From CAWVWD01 sp965662365 (lineage in GTDB: Bacteria; Bacteroidota; Bacteroidia; Chitinophagales; Saprospiraceae): DNA of 7,037 nt. The stretch is taken from NCBI GenBank assembly GCA_965662365.1, contig CBFIHR010000134.1, positions 1 to 7,037 on the forward strand, given 5' to 3'. The notes below the pieces were generated by a model that was given only the letters and a program-made list of their open reading frames with translations, did no database searches and was not told the DNA's origin. Below, one piece after another: positions 1 through 5,815 of this stretch. Made by a program: the position numbers and the translations under genes. Each line of letters begins with the position of its first letter. Position 1 is the stretch's first letter.

Positions 1-463
1 GTTAAGTCTATCTTTTTTGCATGTCTTCCCATATAGAGGACAAATTTATGTTATATTTATTTTTGAACCAATACTTAGGTAGTTTTAGGTTTTATGTTAC
101 CAATAGCTAATTCAAATATTGATCAATTATGCTTGTTCGTTTTTTAGCCGTCTTGAATTTTGTTTTGTTGCCTGTATTTATTATTCATTTATTACTCAGA
201 ATTTCCCAAAAATTGATTTTACGTAGAAGAAAGTCCCAATTTTTTAGGAATGATCCATTAATTTATAAACTCAAAATCAATTGGTAATTTTTATTTAAGC
301 ATTAAATAAGTTTCAATAAATTGATTTTATTTTTTATATAAAAAATTGATTTTCAGTGAATAAAGCTGTTAGATTTTTTAAAAACGAAAGCTGCTATCCT
401 GAAATACAAAGGGTCGATTCGTAATCAATTTCTCAAATTACTTCAACGCCAAAAATAATTCCT
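1..463. other. Gene-free AT-rich leader upstream of corA
   Basis: No convincing reading frame, tRNA or other RNA gene is visible on either strand. The stretch is strongly AT-rich, with no obvious G versus C imbalance when counted by eye. Its only internal structure is a repeated 10-mer, AATTGATTTT, at 211-220, 319-328 and 344-353, with one inverted copy (AAAATCAATT) at 273-282. A loose direct repeat, AAAGCTGTTA / AAAGCTGCTA, occurs at 362-371 and 387-396. The start of the window may hold the 3' flank of a gene that lies outside it. Confidence 0.6.
211..353. repeat. Dispersed AATTGATTTT motif, three direct and one inverted copy
   Basis: Exact copies of AATTGATTTT lie at 211-220, 319-328 and 344-353, and its exact complement at 273-282. 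The last two are 25 bp apart and flank a TATATA step. They could be binding sites of an unknown regulator, but low-complexity AT-rich DNA produces such matches readily, so the biological meaning is uncertain. Confidence 0.35.
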
Positions 464-471
464 TACCTTTG
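464..471 (+). promoter_or_regulatory. Probable Bacteroidota-type -7 promoter element for corA
   Basis: TACCTTTG matches the Bacteroidota primary-sigma -7 consensus TAnnTTTG exactly. The upstream -33 element (consensus TTG) is not clear at the usual 17-23 bp spacing. Transcription starting shortly after this element would give corA a leader of about 120 nt. That leader contains the inverted repeat at 539-556. Confidence 0.5.
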
Positions 472-538
472 CAGCGTTTTAAACCAGTTATTAACAATCA
501 ATTTTAAATAAAATTAAATTACACTGACCGCTTATTGA

Positions 539-556
539 GTATCAACTACTTGATAC
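539..556. promoter_or_regulatory. Perfect 7-bp inverted repeat in the corA leader
   Basis: GTATCAA and TTGATAC are perfect complements separated by CTAC, ending 45 bp before the corA start. As DNA it is the size of a dimeric-repressor operator; as RNA it would be a short, weak hairpin. There is no T-tract after it, so it is not a terminator. Confidence 0.4.
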
Positions 557-601
557 ATTAACAATTAATATTGATAACCATGTTAGAAGATCCTTATAGT
601 T

Positions 602-1549
602 ATGATTCGATACTATACCAAACAGCACGGCGAATTAGTCGAGTTGGAACGTTACGAATCTGCACACTGGGTCAATATCACTCCACCTTTTAATCAAGAA
701 GAATTGGAGTATTTGGCACAGGAGTTAGATATTCCACTCGATTTCCTTACAGATTCCTTGGATATTGATGAGCGTTCTCGTTACGAACGAGAGGACGATG
801 TTCGATTGATCGTACTTAACACACCAGTATTAAATAATGCAGATGAACTGAATTCAGCGATTTATATCACCGTTCCTATCGGTATCATCTTGGTCGGCGA
901 GTTGATTATTACGATTACGGCTTTTGAAAATCCTATATTAAGTCGCTTTTTGAAAGGGAATATTCGAGGGTTTACACCTTTAGATGCGTCCTTATTTGTA
1001 CTGCAAATTTTTGAGCAAAATGTTTATCGTTTTTTGACTTGTTTGAAAGATTTGAACCTAAAACGAAACCTTTTAGAGCAAGAATTATACGACTCGAGTC
1101 GAAATCGAGAACTACAAGAATTATTACGAATCGAAAAAAGTCTGGTTTATTTCGTGACTTCTTTGAGTGCAAATGAATTGATGAAAATGAAGATGCAACG
1201 TACTAATTTATTACAAGTAAAAGGAGATGAAGATAAGGAAGATTTATTTGCGGATATTATTATCGATAATTCGCAAGCATTGGAGATGGCCAATATTTAT
1301 ACCAATATTTTAAGTGGAACAATGGATGCTTTCGCTTCTATTATTTCAAACAATTTGAATATCGTCATGCAACGACTGACGTCGATTACAATTGTATTAA
1401 TGGTACCAACTTTAATCGCCAGTTTCTTTGGAATGAATGTGCAAAATGGTTTAGAAGAAGAACCTTTTGCGATTTATTTAATCATAATTGTGTCTTTAAT
1501 TTTGTCAATTCTTGTAGCATGGGTTTTTAGGTCCAGAAGGATGTTTTAA
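602..1549 (+). CDS. corA: CorA-family magnesium/divalent-cation transporter
   Basis: Inner-membrane cation channel of the CorA metal-ion transporter family. These proteins form homopentamers that let Mg2+, and in some members Co2+, Ni2+ or Zn2+, into the cytoplasm. The 315-residue length fits the family. Residues 1-250 are the soluble cytoplasmic part, with a long charged helical stretch at about 135-250. Two C-terminal membrane segments follow, at about 258-276 and 289-310. Between them lies the signature G277-M278-N279 within FFGMN. The periplasmic loop after it is short and acidic (E285-E287) and lacks the MPE triplet of classical CorA, so ion preference cannot be assigned. The protein ends in the usual basic tail (RSRRMF). 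The ATG at 602 is chosen because an in-frame TAG lies at 584-586 with no start codon between. A weak purine-rich stretch (584-590) precedes it. It appears to be transcribed alone. Confidence 0.87.
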   Translation: MIRYYTKQHGELVELERYESAHWVNITPPFNQEELEYLAQELDIPLDFLTDSLDIDERSRYEREDDVRLIVLNTPVLNNADELNSAIYITVPIGIILVGELIITITAFENPILSRFLKGNIRGFTPLDASLFVLQIFEQNVYRFLTCLKDLNLKRNLLEQELYDSSRNRELQELLRIEKSLVYFVTSLSANELMKMKMQRTNLLQVKGDEDKEDLFADIIIDNSQALEMANIYTNILSGTMDAFASIISNNLNIVMQRLTSITIVLMVPTLIASFFGMNVQNGLEEEPFAIYLIIIVSLILSILVAWVFRSRRMF

Positions 1550-1585
1550 GCTGTTAAATGTTGGTTTTCAAAAAGTTAGCCGTGT

Positions 1586-1693
1586 TTATCCACATTTTTA
1601 TAAAAGTTATCCACAAAATAGCTATGTTTTGTGGATAACTTTTTTGTATTGATAATCAACGGTTTATGTAATTTATCCACATTTTGTGGAAAA
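1586..1693. promoter_or_regulatory. Cluster of five DnaA-box-like 9-mers
   Basis: Exact TTATCCACA boxes occur at 1586-1594 (+), 1607-1615 (+), 1630-1638 (-) and 1673-1681 (+). The accepted variant TTTTCCACA occurs at 1685-1693 (-). Five sites in 108 bp, four of them perfect, is far more than expected by chance. The first two are 21 bp apart, about two helical turns. DnaA binds this 9-mer at origins, at titration sites and at some promoters; in Escherichia coli DnaA regulates nrdAB. The cluster sits 370-475 bp upstream of nrdB, so a regulatory or titration role, or an origin, are all possible. A T-rich tract (1698-1712) adjoins it, but no DNA-unwinding element is proven. Confidence 0.75.
1602..1646 (+). 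terminator. Perfect 17-bp inverted repeat, likely corA terminator, containing two DnaA boxes
   Basis: The arms at 1602-1618 (AAAAGTTATCCACAAAA) and 1627-1643 are perfect complements. In RNA a G-U and an A-U pair extend the stem inward to a GCUA loop, and the 3' arm runs into a T tract to 1645. It begins 53 bp after the corA stop, where a Rho-independent terminator is expected. Each arm carries one exact DnaA box in opposite orientation, so the same DNA can be read as a protein-binding palindrome. The stem is AT-rich, which would weaken termination. Confidence 0.55.
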
Positions 1694-2061
1694 CCACTTC
1701 TTTTTTTTCTTGTTAATTCGTCATAATTTAGACCTCAGTTATGAAATAAGATTCATTTAGTCTTTTTTATAACTTCGATTTGAGAAGAGCCTAAAATCTA
1801 CACTTACAGGACTTTTGAATTATTAGCCATCATTAGTACTTAGAGCTTGTAGAAATCGCAGCAAACTTTTAGATAGCGTAATACATAGTTGACCAGACAG
1901 CTATTCTTATAGTGGTCGTCCTAAACTTATGCGTACTAAAAAAAGAAACATATTGTTTCGTTTTGTGGCGGTTCAATAAGAAAAATAAATTAAATTCACT
2001 TTTACATAGAGTATATATTAGTTTAAAATAAATCAATTAAATCATAAAAAATAACAAAAGA
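1694..2061. other. Gene-free region upstream of nrdB
   Basis: No plausible gene is seen on either strand. The nrdB promoter should lie here, but no good TAnnTTTG match with a -33 partner was found, and no clear NrdR-box pair. The last 80 bases are almost pure A/T and end in an A-rich stretch directly before the nrdB ATG, a typical Bacteroidota leader without a Shine-Dalgarno site. A short palindrome at 1940-1964 is listed separately. Confidence 0.55.
1940..1964. promoter_or_regulatory. Palindrome upstream of nrdB
   Basis: GAAACA (1945-1950) and TGTTTC (1954-1959) are perfect complements around TAT. After one mismatch the symmetry continues as AAAA (1940-1943) and TTTT (1961-1964). It lies about 100 bp upstream of the nrdB start, a suitable place for an operator. 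As RNA it would be a weak hairpin. Confidence 0.35.
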
Positions 2062-3036
2062 ATGAGTGCAGTTATGGAACCAATGTTAAAGGAAAATCCT
2101 GGTCGTTTCGTACTTTTCCCTATTGAACACGACGCAATTTGGAAAATGTATAAGCAAGCGGAAGCGAGTTTTTGGACAGCGGAAGAGATTGATTTACAGC
2201 AAGATTTGACAGATTGGGAAAACCTAAATGATGGCGAAAGGCATTTCGTCAAGCATGTCTTAGCGTTTTTTGCAGCGAGTGATGGGATTGTCAATGAAAA
2301 CTTGGTGTTAAATTTCATGCGTGAGGTACAAATTCCAGAAGCCCGTTGTTTTTATGGTTTTCAAGTAGCTATTGAAAATATTCATGCAGAGGTATATAGC
2401 TTGTTGATTGATACTTATATCAAAAAAGAGGAGGAAAAAACCTTCCTTTTTAATGCCATCGAAACCCTGGATTGTGTAAAGAAGAAAGCTGGCTGGGCAA
2501 TGCGTTGGATTGATAATGCTCCGACTTTTGCTCACCGATTGATTGCTTTTGCAGCAGTAGAAGGTATTTTCTTCTCGGGTAGTTTCTGTTCAATTTTCTG
2601 GTTAAAAAAACGTGGTTTAATGCCAGGGTTGTCTTTTTCCAATGAGTTAATCAGCCGAGATGAAGGTTTGCATTGTGATTTTGCTTGTTTGTTGTATTCT
2701 ATGTTAGAAAACAAGTTGGATCAATCAGAGGTACAGGCGATTATTACGGAAGCAGTTGAGTTTGAAAAAGAGTTTGTTTCAGATGCTTTACCAGTTTCAT
2801 TAATCGGTATGAATGCCGAAATGATGTGCGAATATATCGAGTTTGTTGCTGATCGTTTGTTAAATTCATTGGGTAACGATAAAGTTTATGGAACGGCAAA
2901 TCCTTTCCCGTGGATGGATTTAATTTCGTTACAAGGAAAAACTAATTTCTTTGAAAAACGTGTCGGTGATTATGCGAAAGCAGGAGTTATGGCGAAGCGT
3001 GAAGATCAGGTATTTTCATTGGATGAGGATTTTTAG
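2062..3036 (+). CDS. nrdB: Class Ia ribonucleoside-diphosphate reductase, small (beta, R2) subunit
   Basis: Ferritin-like radical-generating subunit of aerobic ribonucleotide reductase. It uses a dinuclear metal site and O2 to make a tyrosyl radical, which is passed to NrdA for each round of nucleotide reduction in the cytoplasm. All key residues are present: metal ligands D74, E105, H108, E167, E201 and H204, and the radical tyrosine Y112 in ENIHAEVY. The C-terminal tail FSLDEDF corresponds to the eukaryotic R2 tail (FTLDADF in mouse) that docks into the large subunit. The protein resembles eukaryotic R2 along its whole length, for example RGLMPGLSFSNELISRDEGL, but lacks the long eukaryotic N-terminal extension. 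The ATG at 2062 follows an A-rich leader; a second in-frame ATG at 2074 (MEPMLKENP) is an alternative start. It is the first gene of a probable nrdB-nrdA unit. Confidence 0.97.
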   Translation: MSAVMEPMLKENPGRFVLFPIEHDAIWKMYKQAEASFWTAEEIDLQQDLTDWENLNDGERHFVKHVLAFFAASDGIVNENLVLNFMREVQIPEARCFYGFQVAIENIHAEVYSLLIDTYIKKEEEKTFLFNAIETLDCVKKKAGWAMRWIDNAPTFAHRLIAFAAVEGIFFSGSFCSIFWLKKRGLMPGLSFSNELISRDEGLHCDFACLLYSMLENKLDQSEVQAIITEAVEFEKEFVSDALPVSLIGMNAEMMCEYIEFVADRLLNSLGNDKVYGTANPFPWMDLISLQGKTNFFEKRVGDYAKAGVMAKREDQVFSLDEDF

Positions 3037-3145
3037 TAATTAGTGATTAGTCACTTCATTTAACAATAAAAAAGTGTGCGTCAAATGATTGATAAATAGA
3101 ATTATCCGTTTGCTAAGCTTTCAAAGTTTAGTAAACGGTTAGTAA
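3033..3145 (+). repeat. Five TTAGTNA heptamers between nrdB and nrdA
   Basis: Three heptamers follow each other with exactly 7-bp spacing across the nrdB stop codon: TTAGTAA at 3033, TTAGTGA at 3040 and TTAGTCA at 3047. TTAGTAA recurs at 3128 and 3139, 11 bp apart. The regular phasing suggests either a small tandem duplication or binding sites. An AGTGA-TTAG-TCACT hairpin (3042-3055) overlaps the first group. Confidence 0.5.
3101..3143 (+). promoter_or_regulatory. Long RNA hairpin in the nrdB-nrdA gap
   Basis: CCGTTTGCTAAGCTTT (3106-3121) pairs with AAAGTTTAGTAAACGG (3123-3138). The two differences from perfect symmetry are both G-U pairs in RNA of this strand, giving about 15 bp closed by a tiny loop. 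After one T-T mismatch, four further pairs extend it to 3101-3143. No T-tract follows, so it is not a simple intrinsic terminator. That the mismatches become G-U pairs only in the mRNA sense favours an RNA role, such as transcript processing, stability or translational control of nrdA. Confidence 0.55.
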
Positions 3146-3170
3146 ATACGATCAACCGTCTGCCGTGAAC

Positions 3171-3186
3171 TCCCGAAGTTTCGGGA
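3171..3186 (+). promoter_or_regulatory. GC-rich hairpin just before the nrdA start
   Basis: TCCCGAA (3171-3177) and TTCGGGA (3180-3186) are perfect complements. In RNA they would form a compact 6-bp stem with an AGUU loop ending 14 nt before the nrdA ATG at 3201. It is the most GC-rich patch in the gap and could affect ribosome access. It may instead be a copy of a short dispersed palindrome. Confidence 0.45.
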
Positions 3187-3200
3187 TAAACTATTCAAAA

Positions 3201-5570
3201 ATGCAAGTAATCAAAAGAAGTGGTATAAAAGAAGACGTGAGCTTCGATAAAATTACCGCAAGAATCAAAAAACTGGTCTATGGATTAGACCCAGATCATA
3301 TCAATTATATCGAAATTTGCAAAAAAGTTATTCAAGGGTTGTACGATGGCGTGACGACTCAAGAACTGGATAATTTAGCAGCCGAAACCGCTGCTTCGAT
3401 GGCAACGCAGCACCCTGACTATAACATCTTGGCGGCTCGTATTTCTATCTCGAATTTGCATAAAAGTACCAGTAAGTCATTTTCGGCTACGATTAAGAAA
3501 TTGTACGATTATATTGATCCAAAAACAGGTCAACGTGCAAATTTAATCAGTGATGAAACGTATAAAATTATTAGAAAAAATAAATCAGTTTTAAACTCTG
3601 CTATCGTTTATGATAGAGATTTTAGCTTTGATTATTTTGGATTTAAGACTTTAGAACGAGCGTACTTATTGCGTTTGAATGGTCAAATTGTAGAGCGTCC
3701 GCAGCATATGATTATGCGTACTGCTGTTGGGATTCATGGCGAGGATATTGAGGCCGCTATCGAAACTTATAATTTGATTTCTGAAAAATGGTTCGTTCAT
3801 GCTACTCCAACATTATTCAATGCTGGGACACCTCGACCACAGTTATCAAGCTGTTTCTTATTGTCAATGACAGATGATTCGATTCCGGGTATTTTTGAAA
3901 CTTTGTCTCGTTGTGCAAAGATTTCACAATCTGCCGGTGGTATTGGTTTGAGCATTCACAATATACGTGCAAAAGGTAGTTACATCAAAGGAACAGGTGG
4001 CTATTCTAATGGTTTAGTACCGATGTTGCGTGTGTATAATGATACGGCTCGTTATGTTGATCAAGGAGGTGGAAAGCGTAAAGGCGCTTTCGCAATGTAT
4101 CTTGAGCCTTGGCATGCTGACGTGATGGAATTCTTGGACTTAAAGAAAAATCATGGAAAGGAAGAACAACGTGCGAGAGATTTATTTTATGCGATGTGGA
4201 TTCCAGATTTATTCATGCAGCGTGTGAAAGATGGCGGCGATTGGTCATTATTCTGCCCGAACGAATGTCCAAATTTACATGAAACTTATGGTGGAGAATT
4301 TGAAGCTCTGTACCATAAATACGAGCGTGAAGGCAAAGCACGTAAAACGATTAAGGCACAAGACCTTTGGTTTAAAATTTTAGAATCTCAAACCGAAACA
4401 GGTACACCTTATATGTTATACAAGGATGCGGCCAACAAAAAATCTAATCAAAAGAATTTAGGTACAATTAAGTCATCGAACTTGTGTACGGAGATTATGG
4501 AATATACTTCTCCTGACGAAGTTGCTGTTTGTAATTTAGCATCGATTTCTCTACCAAAATTCGTTAATAATAAGGAATTTGATTTCCAAAAGTTATATGA
4601 GATTACAAGAGTAGTGACTCGTAATTTGAATAAAATTATTGACGTCAATTACTACCCGATTGAAGAAGCGAAGAACTCAAATATGCGTCACCGACCGATT
4701 GGCATTGGTGTACAAGGATTGGCAGATGCGTTCATGTTGATGCGCTATCCATTTGATAGTAAGGAAGCACGTAAATTGAACAGAGAGATTTTTGAAACGA
4801 TGTATTTCGCATCAATGTCTGAATCTTGTGCGATTGCGGAAAAAGATGGAGCGTATTCTTCTTACGAAGGTTCTCCGGTTTCACAAGGAATTTTTCAATA
4901 CGATATGTGGGGCGAAACGCCTTCCGCACGTTGGGATTGGGACGCCTTGAAAGCCAAAGTCGCTCAATATGGTGTCCGTAATAGTTTGTTATTAGCACCT
5001 ATGCCGACTGCTTCGACGTCGCAGATTTTAGGAAACAACGAATGTTTCGAGCCATACACGTCTAATATTTATTCTCGTCGTACCTTATCTGGTGAGTTCG
5101 TGGTGATTAATCGTCACTTATTCAAAGATTTAGTCGATTTAGGATTATGGAATGAAGATATGAAAGAACGTTTAATCGCTGCTAACGGTTCTGTTCAAAA
5201 TATTGACGAAATTCCACAAGCTTTAAAAGATTTGTATAAAACGGTTTGGGAAATTTCTCAACGAGTGATTATTGACATGGCAGCGGATAGAGGAGCGTAT
5301 ATTTGTCAATCGCAGTCAATGAATTTATTTGTTGAAAGTCCAAACTTCAAGAAGTTAACGTCGATGCACTTTTATGCTTGGCAAAAAGGATTAAAAACAG
5401 GAATGTACTATTTGCGTAGTAAAGCAGCAGTCGATCCTATCAAGTTTACATTGAGCCAAAAACATCAGCGAAAATTTGAAGGAGCGAAAAAAGAAGCTGT
5501 TGCTGTTGTGGAGGAAGACGCTGCTGCTTGTCGCTTAGACGATCCTGATTGCTTGATGTGTGGGGCTTAA
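3201..5570 (+). CDS. nrdA: Class Ia ribonucleoside-diphosphate reductase, large (alpha, R1) subunit
   Basis: Catalytic subunit that reduces ADP, GDP, CDP and UDP to deoxyribonucleotides in the cytoplasm together with NrdB. The protein is 789 residues. An N-terminal ATP-cone (about 1-90, beginning MQVIKRSG) implies overall activity control by ATP/dATP. The ten-stranded barrel follows. Active-site residues are C218 and C444 (redox pair), thiyl-radical C429, N427 and E431. Specificity-site residue D226 and the loop GGGKRKGAFA are present. Radical-transfer tyrosines are Y736-Y737, and the C-terminal reductant cysteines are C784 and C787 in CLMCGA. The ATG at 3201 was chosen over an in-frame GTG at 3165. 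It gives the same N-terminus as eukaryotic R1 (MHVIKRDG) and makes C218, N427, C429, E431 and C444 fall at identical numbers; the extra 12 codons would be translated through the hairpin at 3171-3186. It lies 164 bp after nrdB and is probably co-transcribed. Confidence 0.97.
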   Translation: MQVIKRSGIKEDVSFDKITARIKKLVYGLDPDHINYIEICKKVIQGLYDGVTTQELDNLAAETAASMATQHPDYNILAARISISNLHKSTSKSFSATIKKLYDYIDPKTGQRANLISDETYKIIRKNKSVLNSAIVYDRDFSFDYFGFKTLERAYLLRLNGQIVERPQHMIMRTAVGIHGEDIEAAIETYNLISEKWFVHATPTLFNAGTPRPQLSSCFLLSMTDDSIPGIFETLSRCAKISQSAGGIGLSIHNIRAKGSYIKGTGGYSNGLVPMLRVYNDTARYVDQGGGKRKGAFAMYLEPWHADVMEFLDLKKNHGKEEQRARDLFYAMWIPDLFMQRVKDGGDWSLFCPNECPNLHETYGGEFEALYHKYEREGKARKTIKAQDLWFKILESQTETGTPYMLYKDAANKKSNQKNLGTIKSSNLCTEIMEYTSPDEVAVCNLASISLPKFVNNKEFDFQKLYEITRVVTRNLNKIIDVNYYPIEEAKNSNMRHRPIGIGVQGLADAFMLMRYPFDSKEARKLNREIFETMYFASMSESCAIAEKDGAYSSYEGSPVSQGIFQYDMWGETPSARWDWDALKAKVAQYGVRNSLLLAPMPTASTSQILGNNECFEPYTSNIYSRRTLSGEFVVINRHLFKDLVDLGLWNEDMKERLIAANGSVQNIDEIPQALKDLYKTVWEISQRVIIDMAADRGAYICQSQSMNLFVESPNFKKLTSMHFYAWQKGLKTGMYYLRSKAAVDPIKFTLSQKHQRKFEGAKKEAVAVVEEDAAACRLDDPDCLMCGA

Positions 5571-5620
5571 CTTTTTATTTAACTTTTTTAAGGTCACGCC
5601 AGCTATTTATTTTTAATATT

Positions 5621-5658
5621 AAGGTCGGATACTTCGGTGTTCGACCTTTTGTTTTTTT
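5621..5658 (+). terminator. Intrinsic terminator of nrdA with UUCG tetraloop
   Basis: Positions 5621-5632 pair with 5637-5648 (AAGGTCG with CGACCTT, then five inner pairs including two G-U). The stem is closed by C-UUCG-G, an especially stable tetraloop. A T-rich tail follows (TT, G, seven T) to 5658. It starts 50 bp after the nrdA stop and should end the transcript efficiently. Confidence 0.9.
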
Positions 5659-5762
5659 GAGCAATGGTATTAATTTGTAACCTTTCTGTGGTTATTTGTT
5701 GAGCATTTATAAGAATTGAGGATTTGAGTTGCTTGTAGAATTGTTCTTACAAAATAGTTTGA

Positions 5763-5798
5763 GTAGTTTAAGCAGTTCGGAGGAACTACTTAAACTAC
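5763..5798 (-). terminator. Hairpin terminator of the OmpA-like gene
   Basis: GTAGTTTAAG (5763-5772) pairs with CTTAAACTAC (5789-5798). After one mismatch AGTTC (5774-5778) pairs with GAACT (5783-5787) around a 4-nt loop. It lies 17 bp beyond the stop of the minus-strand gene. On that strand it is followed by TCAAACTATTTTG, a poor T-tract. It also faces the convergent nrdA unit and may help insulate both transcripts. Confidence 0.6.
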
Positions 5799-5815
5799 AA
5801 AACTATATGATGAAA

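Noticed and set aside
580..693. Out-of-frame ATG at 580 giving a 37-codon frame overlapping the corA start
   Set aside because: No recognisable product and no composition support. It could be a regulatory upstream frame, but nothing in the sequence shows that.
972..1172. Minus-strand open frame inside corA, and similar short frames inside nrdB, nrdA and the OmpA-like gene
   Set aside because: They lie wholly within well-supported genes on the other strand and show no domain or motif.
1904..1945. Readable stretch SYSGRPKLMRTKK that faintly resembles transposase text
   Set aside because: It is bounded by stops within a few codons, has no inverted ends or target duplication nearby, and is too short to call a relic.
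1960..1985. tRNA-like GGTTCAAT string
   Set aside because: No acceptor or anticodon stems can be folded around it.
1550..2061. Firm call of chromosomal origin oriC
   Set aside because: DnaA boxes are present, but gene orientation does not diverge here, no G/C skew shift is visible by eye, and neither dnaA nor other usual neighbours are in the window. Kept only as a hypothesis.
1990..2061. NrdR boxes before nrdB
   Set aside because: No 16-bp ACAC...GTGT palindrome pair was found; the TATATA-rich stretch alone is not enough.
3165..3200. GTG at 3165 as nrdA start
   Set aside because: It adds 12 residues not seen in related R1 proteins and translated through a perfect hairpin; the ATG at 3201 matches the family N-terminus.
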